A stretch of DNA of 64,000 nt from Symsagittifera roscoffensis. Lineage: Eukaryota > Xenacoelomorpha > Acoela > Convolutidae. Where the stretch lies: the NCBI RefSeq assembly GCF_963678635.1, contig NC_087062.1, positions 27,984,833 through 28,048,832 of the forward strand, written 5' to 3'. The notes beneath the pieces were generated by a model that saw only the letters and a program-made list of their open reading frames with translations, made no database searches and was not told the DNA's origin. A program made the translations under genes and the position numbers. Each line of letters opens with the position of its first letter. Positions within the stretch are counted from its first letter, which is position 1. This document shows positions 36,791 through 48,639 of this stretch, piece after piece.

Positions 36791-37410
36791 TTAAAATCTG
36801 AAATAGATATCATCGTTTTTATCGACGCGAATGAATCGTCTGATTGAGTACCAACACTCTCTCACACACAAAAAAATATACACATACACACACACACACA
36901 CATACACACACATACACAGATACATGCACACGCAAATGAGAAATGTGTAAAATTCATAAAACTTACTATTTCTATCTTAACCAGTATAAACCTGATTGAA
37001 AATCTGTCAATGTATAATATCGAGGAAGCTTGGGCCTATTTTAAAAGCGTCATCGAACCAATTCCAGAAAAGTATATACCTAAAACTAAATCCGTCCAAT
37101 CAAACATGAAGTCAGATCCGGTTACTTTAAGCCTGTTGAAAAATTTAAGGCTGTTGAAAATTAATGTGGAAAAAAGAAGGGCTTGAGGTAAATTTCGAAG
37201 AAACAATCGTATATTTTACTTAATTAGCTACAAACAGAAAAGAAATTGAATGACCCCAGAAATCAGAGCCGAGTATCTGACAGAAAAAAAATATATCAGA
37301 ACAGACTAAGACGAACCCCAAGAAATTCTGGAAAAAAGTTCGACAGAAAACGGTTTTGACTGAATCAATACCAGCAATTGTTTAAACAGACGACAGATTA
37401 ACAACAACAC
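36071..37410. repeat. 1.33-kb duplication, copy A
   Basis: Near-identical to 39,470-40,802. In order it holds the tail of a satellite-core element with a (GATA)n run, the MKS1 exon 1-2 cassette, a CA-rich microsatellite and part of a LINE ORF. The two copies diverge at about 37,410, right after AACAACAC. Confidence 0.85.
36861..36930. repeat. CA-rich microsatellite (also at about 40,259-40,312)
   Basis: Interrupted (CA)n/(CATA)n tract about 100 bp upstream of the MKS1 start codon. The copy in the second duplication is shorter, which is the usual length instability of such tracts. Confidence 0.9.
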
Positions 37411-37650
37411 AACCAGGCAAAAAACATTACTCTCTAGTTTCTTTGCAACAATTTTTTGTGGTGAACCAAATGGAACTTGGACTTTGCGAGACTCTGTGGT
37501 CACGGACAAAATAAACAAAGATTTATTTTTAGGCAAAAATTATTATTGATCAATTAGAAGATTTGAACGCATCAAAATCCCCCACTCCGGATTGTGAACA
37601 CCCCATGCTACTTCTTGAACGGCTTAAGAATTCGCAGACACGGAAGTACA
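37000..37650 (+). mobile_element. LINE ORF2 fragment (endonuclease-RT linker)
   Basis: The plus strand encodes a segment with EEAWAYFKSVIEPIPEKYI, then LKNLRLLKIN with basic residues, KFRR, and further on the PKKFWKKVRQKT pattern (seen best in the copy at 40.7 kb), followed by FATIFC and LEDLNASKSPTPD. This order is typical of the region between endonuclease and RT in CR1/L2/jockey-type LINEs. It contains several stops and frame changes. Partial copies lie at 40,370-40,770 and 45,560-45,740. Confidence 0.65.
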
Positions 37651-38265
37651 TAAAGACGGGGGAAAAAAGCTAGGTCCTAAAAAGACTGGCTAGCATCTAA
37701 ACACAGCTTGACATGCTTTTAACCGTCTCTACCAAAGCCAGTTCAATGTGTGGTCCGTGATCATCGTGTCGACTAAGTGTTTTAGGTGTTCAGAGACCTA
37801 ACCATCGGGGCATTCTTATTTCTAGAGTGGGGAAGGGGTATTTTGGTAGTAGCCTTTAAGCTGTAACACGGTTTGTAGTCTCCTTTCGCAAGTAAACCAA
37901 TTTGCCTCCAACTGAATGAGTAACAAAAACACAAGAGATAGTGTCCCTGACCCTTGAGCCAATGGTTATAGGTCCTATTTTTCCTAGACTCATATGTGAC
38001 TTGAGTAGGCGACTGTTACAGTGTTTTTTATGGCGCTACTGGGTGTTTTTACGACATCAAGACTACGGGATCGAATCCACTTGACACAGCTCCGGGCTAC
38101 AAGCCCATTCTCGAGTACCGATGAAACGGTTCAACTGGAACGTGTCCACCTTCTGGTTGTACCATGATAGCTTTTTAAGTAAACTTGATAAAACTTCCCA
38201 GTGCGCTTTCCGACACGAGGCCTAGCTAACCGAGCAGCAAAAAACAGGTAAAAGACAAAAAGAGA
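37650..38265. other. Repeat-derived spacer with possible SINE head
   Basis: 37,650-37,790 is a diverged copy of 42,805-42,950 and 47,767-47,910. A possible plus-strand tRNA-like head lies at about 38,025-38,085 (TGGCGCTACTGG, then GGGATCGAATCC). The rest is unrecognised. Confidence 0.4.
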
Positions 38266-39470
38266 AAAAAAAACAGAGAGATGATGGATCGATTCCTAGA
38301 TGATCTAGAGAGCTTATGAAGAAGAAGCGATCCAGAGGAATCAACTAAAAGTAGAAACTTCAGCATAGCTTCGAAATTCATTGATGGGGTGAAAAGCGAC
38401 GAAATGAGAACGATGTTGGCAACATACTAGAAGCTTTCGAAGGATAATGCGCCAACCCCAGAAGAGATGAGACAGAACTCTAGAGAGCTTATGTTAATGA
38501 AACCGATGATATACTCATTTTCATACAGTAGGAACCTGCAAGGAGGAAGCCAACAACAGAGGTAGTCTTGGTTAAAGCCAAGAGGCTATACGGACAAATG
38601 AAAGTCATGCTCGAATTGTGGCTCAGCAGATCACTACGTAGAGGATTGCATCACTTATAAACAAGGGATGAAATGATTGGCATTTACACCTGAGGAAAAG
38701 GACAAGAATCAGATGGAAGAACACGAGTTTAATAGTATCAGAATCACCCAAAACACAAATTAGCACTTGCTGTGGTGCAAAATACAAGGAATGGACAAAC
38801 TGAGAACGACTTGCAGAAAAAGGCGACAAGTGGCGAGTTAACGACAAAATCAAGGAAGGCCATGACCGAAGAGAGAGATGCCCGAGAGGCTAAGACGAAA
38901 AGTTCACAAGGAATAAATTACGAGAAAACAGCAGCAGAGGCTACCAACAAAATAAAACAAGACTTGGTGACAGAAGAGATCGAACAAAAGCAGAAGCAGG
39001 AAAAAGAGACGCAACAGCGGAACGAGACACTTTCAATGGCAACACGAGAAACCGAGAAGAGTGATAATCTGACAGTCAAGAGCAATTGCAAAACCTTGAA
39101 AATGATGACTGGAAAACCCATCGGAATAACAAAGATTGGGGCGAGAATCATGTCAATTATCACGGTTGGCGCACATGAAGTAACGAGGAATCTGAGTGAA
39201 CCAAGCGACCAAACATTGATGCATATAGATTTATATGCGGACTATAGGCGCAAAATCAGCCCACAAGCTCCTTCGAAAGCACTTAGAGCATTACTCACGA
39301 GAGGCGGTGGAAAGTCAATCAGGATAGACAGCAGATACATAGAAGCTTATGGTCCACACGAGGTCATGTTGAAAATAGATGGAATTAATATCTACACGAA
39401 AACGATGATAACGTTTGACGAGGATCTCGCCGGTCAAATCAATGTAGGTTGAGAGGAAATCAAGGCGATT
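38265..39470 (+). pseudogene. Truncated retroelement gag-protease copy
   Basis: Matches 50,915-52,210 of the large retroelement: end of the capsid-like region, one CCHC knuckle (CSNCGSADHYVEDC), then a 226-codon open stretch (38,772-39,452) covering the linker before the protease. The second knuckle is missing because of an internal deletion near 38,730. It stops abruptly at about 39,470, where a satellite-element tail begins. No promoter or start is evident. Confidence 0.8.
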
Positions 39471-40802
39471 TCATGAAAAATTATTGACCTTGCGGAAAAC
39501 TGAAGGAAAAATTCTCTTAAGCATTGCAATATATGAAATATCTTAAACATGAAAGAAAAATTTTGTTAAACATGCAAAATTTTTATGCTCAAACATGGGA
39601 GATAGCTGTCATTAGAGCATTTAAATATAGTATAGATAGAGAGATAGATTTGGGATTGATAAATTTACAACCAACATAATAAAAACAAATTTAATATGCA
39701 AAGGTGATCACTTCTACAGTGATCAATTTCTGTGAAGCTGATCATAGGCCCGACAAAAAGTCTGTATTCTGATTCAATTTGCTTGCAACTTAAACAAAAA
39801 ATCCTTAGAAGCCCCACTTTTGCAACATATCTTTGCCAGTTCTTTGCTGATCACAGGAGACAACCATTATTCTTCAAAAGAGCGTTCGGAAATTGAAAAA
39901 ATGTGCGTTCGATATGAAAACAAGTGCGTCACCTTGTTGAAGTTGTAGGATTTTTTCTTTGGCAGATAACTTTGTCCCTGTTTCAGACTCTGCTCCATCT
40001 CCAGTATTAAATTTTGAAGCTGATGTCAATTTTTTCAAGGTATCCCTAAAACAAAACGATGTTAATCATAGCAAGTGCAAAAACATTTAAAGCCAGTTTT
40101 TATACGCACTTTATTTTCAAATTCCCGATAGGATCTTTGGAGCGGTAATGTGCATTTTGCTTTTCGCCACTTCTATATCCCAGCATTTAAAATCTGAAAT
40201 AGATATCATCGTTTTTATCGACGAGAATGAATCGTCTGATTGAGTACCAACACTCTCTCACACACACAAAAAAATATATACATACACACACACACACATA
40301 TACACAGATACATGCACACGCAAATGAGAAATGTGTAAAACTCATAAAACTTACTATTTCTATCTTAACCAGTATAAACCTGATTGAAAATCTGTCAATG
40401 TATAATATCGAGGAAGCTTGGGCCTATTTTAAAAGCGTCATCGAACCAATTCCAGAAAAGTATATCACCAAAACTAAATCCGTCCAATCAAACATGAAGT
40501 CAGATCCGGATACTTTAAGCCTGTTGAAAAATTTAAGGCTGTTGAAAATTAATCTGGAAAAAAGAAGGGCTTGGAGTAAATTTCGAAGAAGCAATCGTAT
40601 ATTTTACTTGATTAGCTACAAACAGAAAAGAAATTAAATGACCACAGAAATCAGAGCCGAGTATCTGACAGAAAAAAAATATATATCAGAAGAGACTAAG
40701 ACGAACCCCAAGAAATTCTGGAAAAAAGTTCGACAGAAAACGGTTTTGACTGAATCAATACCAGCAATTGTTTAAACAGACGACAGGTTAACAACAACAC
40801 CG
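39470..40802. repeat. 1.33-kb duplication, copy B
   Basis: Second copy of 36,071-37,410 with scattered differences. It contains the second MKS1 exon 1-2 cassette and runs directly into the 4.96-kb tandem duplication. Confidence 0.85.
39933..40186 (-). CDS. MKS1 exon 1-2 cassette, second copy (alternative first exons?)
   Basis: Exon 1 copy 40,186-40,110 (77 nt) starts at the same ATG and keeps the same donor. Exon 2 copy 40,045-39,933 (113 nt) keeps acceptor TTTAG and donor GTGACG. Both lengths and phases equal the first copy, so it could splice to exon 3 at 27,692. The second exon carries a few amino-acid changes, for example KDTLKK in place of KVTLKK. Whether it is expressed cannot be judged from sequence. 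Confidence 0.6.
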
Positions 40803-40888
40803 AAACCGATCTACCTCAGTACCGAAACGAGGCAGAAATATGGTCCGCCGACCCGGACAGGAGCAGTTCCTGTATGTGAGAGCTGACC

Positions 40889-41125
40889 CGGCTGATCTTG
40901 GAGCTCTCACCTCTTCTCGCTCTGTTGGGGGGCGAGGATGTTCTCGCTAGAATTCATAGCGTGAAAAAACCCTGGTCACAACTGATGAGTTTTCTGGTGA
41001 ACGAAGAAGTGCGTGAAAAACTGAAAGATCGAAACAAAGTTCACAAAATGTTCAGGCGCCATTTTAAAGTTGACTTTTTTAAGTTTTCATTTTGCGTATT
41101 TTATGAAATTGATTTCTGCTTTTAA
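40889..41125 (+). CDS. Unknown short ORF (copy at 45,853-46,090)
   Basis: Open frame with protein-like composition: LELSPLLALLGGEDVLARI followed by a basic segment with NEEVREKLKDRNK. A conceptual extension upstream is blocked by a stop near 40,880. In unit 2 the corresponding frame is disturbed by a small insertion near 45,975. It could be a fragment of a mobile-element ORF or of a host exon. I do not recognise it. Confidence 0.3.
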   Translation, partial: RLILELSPLLALLGGEDVLARIHSVKKPWSQLMSFLVNEEVREKLKDRNKVHKMFRRHFKVDFFKFSFCVFYEIDFCF

Positions 41126-41309
41126 ATACCGAAGTTTATGGCAGTTCGTTATTCTTTGTTGACTTGTAATTTCCGATAATTACGGTTAATTTACGTATAA
41201 ATTGAAATGTTGTCAATCGGTCAGCTATCCGAAACCAATCTACCTCAGTACCGAAACGAGGCAGAAATACTTTCTATGCGGAAATTTATCATAGATCTAG
41301 CTTCTAAAC

Positions 41310-41600
41310 AATTTGGATAATATGGCTGAGGAACTAGATAAAAACAACGAAGTTGACGTAGCTTACATGGATTTCAGAAAAGCATTTAACCCTATCCCCG
41401 ATAGCTGATTGTTTGGAATCCTAAGAGAAAACGGTATCGTTGGAAAAACACTAGCGTGCGGGAAACCGTCTGCAGTGTGTGCTTTTGGGCAAGTCCAAAT
41501 CCGCAAGACAAATGCTCAGGAAACGAAGTCCCTAAGGATCTGTCTCGGGCCGAACTCTATTTTTGATTTGAACGCATTCAATGCTTTTTGATCTCAATTC
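41310..41600 (+). mobile_element. LINE RT fragment (copy at 46,275-46,565)
   Basis: Encodes NNEVDVAYMDFRKAF (the RT palm segment containing the first catalytic Asp), a stop, then LFGILRENGIVGKTLA, and after a frame change a degenerate SPQGSV motif. The order matches the palm domain of CR1/L2-type LINEs. Truncated and frameshifted. Confidence 0.7.
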
Positions 41601-41800
41601 CGAAAATTGCCTTTTCGCCTATGAAACAAAACTCTATCCGATTCAATTTGCTTGCAATTTGTACAAAAACATTTGCAAGCCCCACTTTCGCAACATATCG
41701 TTGCCAATTCGTTGCCAATCACAGGAGACAACCATTCTTCTTCAAAAAGAACGATTGAAATTTGAAGATAAGTGCGTTCTATATAAAGACAAGTGCGTCA

Positions 41801-42063
41801 TTTTTTCGAAAATCTAGGAAATTTTCTTTGGCAGATACCTTTGTCCTTGTTCCTGTTTCAGACTCTGCTTTATCTCCAGTATTAAATAATGAAGCTGCTG
41901 TCAATTTTTTTAAGGTAACCCTAAAATAAAACGATATGATAATCATAGCAAGTGCAAAAAGATTTAAGGCCAGTTTTTGTACGCACTTTATTTTCAAATT
42001 CCCGATAGGATCTTTGGAGCGGTAATGTGCATTTTGCTTTTTGCCTCTTCTATATCCCAGCAT
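41801..42063 (-). pseudogene. MKS1 exon 1-2 cassette, third copy (splice donor lost)
   Basis: Exon 1 copy 42,063-41,987 is intact in length and donor. The exon 2 copy starts at 41,920 after a good acceptor, but its downstream donor GT has become AT at 41,801-41,800 and the last codons differ. Joining to MKS1 exon 3 is therefore not expected. Confidence 0.75.
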
Positions 42064-42178
42064 TTAAAATCTGAAATAGATATCAACGTTTTTATCGAGG
42101 CGAATGAAGCTGGAAATAGACAATTCTTAGAACCCAGTTGGCAAATGTCCCTGTTTCAGACAATTCTTAGAACCCAGA

Positions 42179-42606
42179 TCGGAAATAGACAATTCTTAAA
42201 ACCCAGTAGGCAAATGCCCCATAACATTGTTAAAAGGGGGCAGTAAGAACGCTTGACAATCAGGTACCTGACAGTTTTTTCAAAAGACGGTCCTTGTTGA
42301 CTTCGCGTTTTATGTACATACATCTTTTTTATTGATTTTTACTTTCTAATTTTTTTGTTTTTGAAAAATATTTGAAAATTTTACGGAGAATTAGTGCACT
42401 TGCAACCACAAAAAGGTCGAAGACCAAGTTGCTTTTCAGTTGCATTGGATTTAAAAGGAAATCAAATTTTGGAGAATTTTATACGAGTTCCGAATGTGGT
42501 ACTGGGATAACGGATTGAATATTCCAACACTTGAGTCACGGTAGTGGAGAAGTTTGCACGAATTCTGGAGGTAGTCTTGAGATAGTGATTTAAGGGTCCC
42601 AACGCT
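42179..42606. repeat. Direct repeat of about 430 bp, first of a pair
   Basis: Matches about 44,339-44,790 from GGAAATAGACAATTCTTA to the GGGTCCCAACGCTTGAGTCC segment, 2.16 kb apart. The second member sits directly upstream of the gag leader, so the repeat may derive from the 5' end of a retroelement. I do not see the TG...CA ends of an LTR. The same pair is repeated in unit 2 at about 47,141-47,568 and 49,301-49,750. Confidence 0.7.
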
Positions 42607-44139
42607 TGAGTCCTGGGATAAATTGGTTCGGCCTTCAATCCTTCCAAAAAAAATTACCCCAAAACTTGTCGATGTTTTTAGTTCGATTGATAACACCGCC
42701 CCGCCATGAACGCTCGTACTTTTTAGGCTCGGCCGCAATTGTAAGCAAACTACGCCTCAAGTGAAGTGAATTACAGAAACTGGGAGAATTGTAACATTCG
42801 CCTGGAAGTACATATCGACGGAAAAAAACTAGTTCCTAAAAAGACTGGCTAGCGTCTAAACACTGCTTGACAAGCTTTTAACCTTCTCTACCAAAGCCAA
42901 TTCAACGTGTGGTCCGTCATCATCGTGTCGACTAAGTCGTTACGACTTAAGGCTATTGGCCAAAACGCGCAAATTAACATAGTTACAAGCTAAAATAGTG
43001 AGCTCATAGCTAATCTCAGTATCCCCAGACCACGAGGTCACTCCGAAAAACAGGGCTACTACTTTATTTACCATTATAATAATGTTTTTGATCAATAGAT
43101 TGTAACAGTTTGTCAAATTTGGAAGTTTGGTCTCGTTTCGGGATGAAAAGTACTTTTTCAAAAACTCGAATTGACACTGTCAGGCTCAAGTTTCTCGCGA
43201 CAACTGAAAAAACAAAATGAATTAGATCAGAAGATTCGACATATATATTCGCGGGAAAGTCGACAGAAATCACTATTCGCAAATTTACCAGATTCTTCAG
43301 TACGAGTAGAGTTGTCTTGTTCCCGATAGAGAGGATCCAGAGTTCAAGAAAAGAAATGCAATTGATTGAGCGAGAGTGAAACTTGACTGGGAAGGCGAAC
43401 AGCCAAAGTCGCCCAATTGTCCAGGAAAAAAATTTCTTGAGCTACACTTATTTGCCTCAGACTTCTTGTAGAGCTGCTTTTTTTTTATCTCTTACCTAAT
43501 TCTAGAGTCGCGTCACTATGTGAGTACTTAATTTAAAACTCTTAGGTGCATTTTATGAGATTATGTTGAGATAAGGCGAGTTTTAGGTTGATCCATCTGA
43601 AATGGATCAAAGGTCCAGTGTCCAATAAAAACTAACGGTATACTCATACTGTTTTCAAAGCGAACCGATCGTTTCGATCGAAACAGAAAATTTTCGGCAG
43701 GTGGCGGAGTTTGGGGCGTTGAAAAGGTTTTTAGAAAACCTGGCAACGTTGGAGAACCACTGGCAGACTTCACCAGAAGAGGCGACTAGACAAAAGGCAA
43801 AGTGGTTCGTAGGAAGGGGTTCTGAAAAACGAGAGAAGGCACGACTGGGAACAAACTAGCAGAAGGGTGGTCAGAGCAGTACAGCAGCAGGAGGGGATCA
43901 TCAGTGTGCACTGTTCAGTCAAACGGGTATCGTTAAAATCCACTTTATACCAAAGGAGATATTTATAAAAGGGAATAAGCGGCATGCAAAATTTTGAGAA
44001 AACGTTTTTACTTGAGCAGAGCTTGGAAACAGGCTCTACGGACTTTCTCTCGAGAGATTAAGCACTCATCGCGCTTAAGCTATTTTTTGGCTTAAGTGAG
44101 GGCTAGAAAGGGGGGAGGTTAGAAGGGGGCTGTTTAAGA

Positions 44140-44240
44140 TGGAGTTTGGTAGTTGGAAATTATAAAAAGGGGTGCTTCATTACAGTAACTATACAATCGA
44201 TATCGTCGATTTAGTTACAAAAGATCAACTAAAGTCTGGA
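44140..44240 (+). promoter_or_regulatory. TATA-type promoter-like region (copy at 49,102-49,202)
   Basis: ATTATAAAAAGGGGTGCTTC followed about 10 bp later by CATTACAGTAACT, a TATA box plus initiator-like spacing. It lies 0.7 kb upstream of the gag leader on the same strand, so it could be the retroelement promoter. Sequence evidence only. Confidence 0.4.
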
Positions 44241-44739
44241 GCAGTCAAGTTAAAGACTCAGAACAGGAGTTGGACCGCGAAGGTACCCGATACTAAACTC
44301 GAAATAATGTAGGTAACCTGGCCGGATGGGTTGGGGCGATCGGAAATAGACAATTCTTAGAACCCAGTAGGCAAATGGCCCATAACATTTTTAAAAGGGG
44401 GGAGGAAAAACGCTTGACAACTAGGTACCAGACAATTTTTTCAAAAGACGTTTCTTGTTGACTTCGCGTTTTAGGTACATACATCTTTTTTCTATTGATT
44501 TTTACTTTCTAATTTTTTTTGTTTTTGAAAAATATTTGAAAGTTTCACGGAGAATTGGTGCACTTGCAACCACAAAAAGGTCAAAGACCATGTTGCATTT
44601 CAGCTTGCATTGGATTTAAAAGGAAATCAAATTTTTGGAGAACTTTAAACGAATTCCGAATGTGGTACTGGGATAACGGATTGAATATTCCAACACTTGA
44701 GTCACGGTAGTGGAGAAGTTTGCACGATTTCTGGAGGCA

Positions 44740-44935
44740 GTCTTGGGATAGTGATTTAAGGGTCCCAACGCTTGAGTCCTGGGATAAGGATTTAAAAGTC
44801 CCAACATTTTAGTCCTGGGATAGTGATTTAAGGGTTCCAACACGTGAGTCCTGGGATATTGATTTAAGGGTCCCAACACTTGGATCCTGGGATAGTGGTT
44901 TAAGGGTCCCAATATTTGGGTCCCAATATTTGCGG
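44740..44935. repeat. Minisatellite with a unit of about 36 bp (copy at 49,700-49,897)
   Basis: About five imperfect copies of a unit built on GTCCTGGGATAGTGATTTAA and GGGTCCCAACACTTGA. The array begins at the end of the 430-bp direct repeat and runs straight into the gag leader. On the minus strand the unit encodes a 12-residue LGPLNHYPRTQ-like repeat, which I regard as incidental. Confidence 0.8.
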
Positions 44936-46764
44936 CGATGGTCGGAATGAAACCGGGGGAGGAGGATATGACGACAGCGAGGAGGAAGGCAAAAACTTCG
45001 GTACAGTTTCGACGATAACCACAGAAGCTGACCAGGGGAAGGAGCAACTCATAGAGGGAGCCGCGGGTCACCAAAATTGGCAAGCAGCAGAATCGAAAAT
45101 ACCACTAGTTGAGTTGGGGGACTTGATGTCAAAGTGGGAACAGCTAGACAAAAAGCTGGGTGCAGCGAGGAGGACCGCCAGGAACTGAAGAAGGAACTTC
45201 GACACAACAAAAATGAGAATCTGGACAATTACTATGACTTAGCGAGAGCCACAGAAGGAAAGCTACAACAGATGGCGAACAAATTGAAGACAACAGACAA
45301 GGAGCGAGAGAAGCATATTCAGAAAGATATGGAGGAGATGAAAAGGCGGTATGAGAACGTAAACGAGAAGTTATGGAGTCTAGAGACGAGAATGGACACA
45401 AAAAGCAGAGACCAGAACCTCAACGTAAGAAACAGGAATCGACAAAATTACCACTGATCAACAACAGCATAGGATTGGGGATAACCAAAACGGCCATAAA
45501 AGGTGGAGTGCCGAACTCAACGAGGATACCAAGGGATTCGTCGGGCGCACACACTATATTTTACTTAATTAGCTACAAACAGAAAAGAAATTAAATGACC
45601 ACAGAAATCAGAGCCGAGTATCTGACAGAAAAAAAAATATATCAGAAGAGACTAAGACGAACCCCAAGAAATTCTGGAAAAAAGTTCGACAGAAAACGGT
45701 TTTGACTGAATCAATACCAGCAATTGTTTAAACAGACGACAGGTTAACAACAACACCGAAACCGATCTACCTCAGTACCGAAACGAGGCAGAAATATGGT
45801 CCGCCGACCCGGACAGGAGCAGTTCCTGTATGTGAGAGCTGACCCGGTTGATCTTGGAGCTCTCACCTCTTCTCGCTCTGTTGGGGGGCGAGGATGTTCT
45901 CGCTAGAATTCATAGCGAGAAAAAACCCTGGTCACAACTGATGAGTTTTCTGGTGAACGAAGAAGTGCGTGAAAAGAGTCGAAACTGAAAGATCGAAACA
46001 AAGTTCACAAATTGTTCAGGCGCCATTTTAAAGTTGACTTTTTTAAGTTTTCATTTTGCGTATTTTATGAAATTGAATTCTGCTTTTAAATACCGAAGTT
46101 TATGGCAGTTCGTTATTCTTTGTTGACTTGTAATTTCCGATAATTACGGTTAATTTACGTATTAATTGAAATGTTGTCAATCGGTCAGCTATCCGAAACC
46201 GATCTACCTCAGTACCGAAACGAGGCAGAAATACTTTCTATGCGGAAATTTATCATAGATCTAGCTTCTAAACATTTTGGATAATATGGCTGAGGAACTA
46301 GATAAAAACAACGAAGTTGAAGTAGCTTACATGGATTTCAGAAAAGCATTTAACCCTATCCCCGATAGCTGATTGTTTGGAATCCTAAGAGAAAACGGTA
46401 TCGTTGGAAAAACACTAGCGTGCGGGAAACCGTCTGCAGTGTGTGCTTTTGGGCAAGTCCAAATCCGCAAGACAAATGCTCAGGAAACGAAGTCCCTAAG
46501 GATCTGTCTCGGGCCGAACTCTATTTTTGATTTGAACGCATTCAATGCTTTTTGATCTCAATTCCGAAAATTGCCTTTTCGCCTATGAAACAAAACTCTA
46601 TCCGATTCAATTTGCTTGCAATTTGTACAAAAACATTTGCAAGCCCCACTTTCGCAACATATCGTTGCCAATTCGTTGCCAATCACAGGAGACAACCATT
46701 CTTCTTCAAAAAGAACGATTGAAATTTGAAGATAAGTGCGTTCTATATAAAGACAAGTGCGTCA

Positions 46765-47025
46765 TTTTTTCGAAAATCTAGGAAATTTTCTTTGGCAGAT
46801 ACCTTTGTCCTTGTTCCTGTTTCAGACTCTGCTTTATCTCCAGTATTAAATACTGAAGCTGCTGTCAATTTTTTCAAGGTAACCCTAAAAAAACGATATG
46901 ATAATCATAGCAAGTGCAAAAAGATTTAAGGCCAGTTTTTGTACGCACTTTATTTTCAAATTCCCGATAGGATCTTTGGAGCGGTAATGTGCATTTTGCT
47001 TTTTGACTCTTCTATATCCCAGCAT
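46765..47025 (-). pseudogene. MKS1 exon 1-2 cassette, fourth copy (splice donor lost)
   Basis: Exon 1 copy 47,025-46,949 and exon 2 copy from 46,884 leftwards. As in the third copy, the exon 2 donor GT reads AT (46,765-46,764). Exon 1 has changes near its start (GYRRVKKQ in place of GYRSGEKQ). Part of tandem unit 2. Confidence 0.75.
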
Positions 47026-48639
47026 TTAAAATCTGAAATAGATATCAACGTTTTTATCGACGCGAATGAAGCTGGAAATAGACAATTCTTAGAACCCAGT
47101 TGGCAAATGTCCCTGTTTCAGACAATTCTTAGAACCCAGATCGGAAATAGACAATTCTTAAAACCCAGTAGGCAAATGCCCCATAACATTGTTAAAAGGG
47201 GGCAGTAAGAACGCTTGACAATCAGGTACCAGACAGTTTTTTCAAAAGACGGTCCTTGTTGACTTCGCGTTTTATGTACATACATCTTTTTTATTGATTT
47301 TTACTTTCTAATTTTTTTGTTTTTGAAAAATATTTGAAAATTTTACGGAGAATTAGTGCACTTGCAACCACAAAAAAGTCTAAGACCAAGTTGCATTTCA
47401 GTTGCATTGGATTTAAAAGGAAATCAAATTTTGGAGAATTTTATACGAGTTCCGAATGTGGTACTGGGATAACGGATTGAATATTCCAACACTTGAGTCA
47501 CGGTAGTGGAGAAGTTTGCACGAATTCTGGAGGTAGTCTTGAGATAGTGATTTAAGGGTCCCAACGCTTGAGTCCTGGGATAAATCGGTTCGGCCTTCAA
47601 TCCTTCCAAAAAAAATTACCCCAAAACTTTTCGATGTTTTTAGTTCGATTGATAACACCGCCCCGCCATGAACGCTCGTACTTTTTAGGCTCGGCCGCAA
47701 TTGTAAGCAAACTACGCCTCAAGTGAAGTGAATTACAGAAACTGGGAGAATTGTAACATTCGCCTGGAAGTACATATCGACGGAAAAAAACTAGTTCCTA
47801 AAAAGACTGGCTAGCGCCTAAACACTGCTTGACATGCTTTTAACCTTCTCTACCAAAGCCAATTCAACGTGTGGTCCGTCATCATCGTGTCGACTAAGTC
47901 GTTACGACTTAAGGCTATTGGCCAAAACGCGCAAATTAACATAGTTACAAGCTAAAATAGTGAGCTCATAGCTAATCTCAATATCCCCAGACCACGAGGT
48001 CACTCCTAAAAACAGGGCTACTACTTTATTTACCATTATAATAATGTTTTTGATCAATAGATTGTAACAGTTTGTCAAATTTGGAAGTTTGGCCTCGTTT
48101 TGGGATGAAAAGTACTTTTTCAGAAACTCGAATTGACACTGTCAGGCTCAAGTTTCTCGCGACAACTGAAAAAACAAAATGAATTAGATCAGAAGATTCG
48201 ACATATATATTCGCGGGAAAGTCGACAGAAATCACTATTCGCAATTTTACCAGATTCTTCAGTACGAGTAGAGTTGTCTTGTTCCCGATAGAGAGGATCC
48301 AGAGTTCAAGAAAAGAAATGGAATTGATTGGGCGAGAGTGAAACTTGACTGGGAAGGCGAACAGCCGAAGTCGCCCAATTGTCCAGGAAAAAAAATTTCT
48401 TGAGCTACACTTATTTGCCTCAGACTTCTTGTAGAGCTGCTTTTTTTTTATCTCTTACCTAATTCTAGAGTCGCGTCACTATGTGAGTACTTAATTTAAA
48501 ACTCTTATGTGCATTTTATGAGATTATGTTGAGATAAGGCGAGTTTTAGGTTGATCCAACTGAAATGGATCAAAGGTCCAGTGTCCAATAAAAACTAACG
48601 GTGTACTCATACTGTTTTCAAAGCGAACCGATCGTTTCG

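Larger units (their letters stand above)
40590..45555. repeat. 4.96-kb tandem duplication, unit 1
   Basis: Repeated almost without change at 45,556-50,517; matching landmarks lie 4962-4964 bp apart along the whole unit. It contains a LINE fragment, an unknown ORF, a LINE RT piece, a broken MKS1 exon cassette, two direct repeats of about 430 bp, a promoter-like region and the beginning of a retroelement gag. It ends within gag at GGGCGCACACACTA. Confidence 0.93.

Noticed and set aside
40227-40637. 136-codon plus-strand ORF as a gene
   Set aside because: It begins in the CA microsatellite (Thr-His repeats) and continues into a LINE linker fragment; a chance fusion of two repeats.
42179-44790. 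Complete LTR pair of an intact element
   Set aside because: No TG...CA ends, primer-binding site or polypurine tract could be placed, and only 1.7 kb without pol lies between the repeats.
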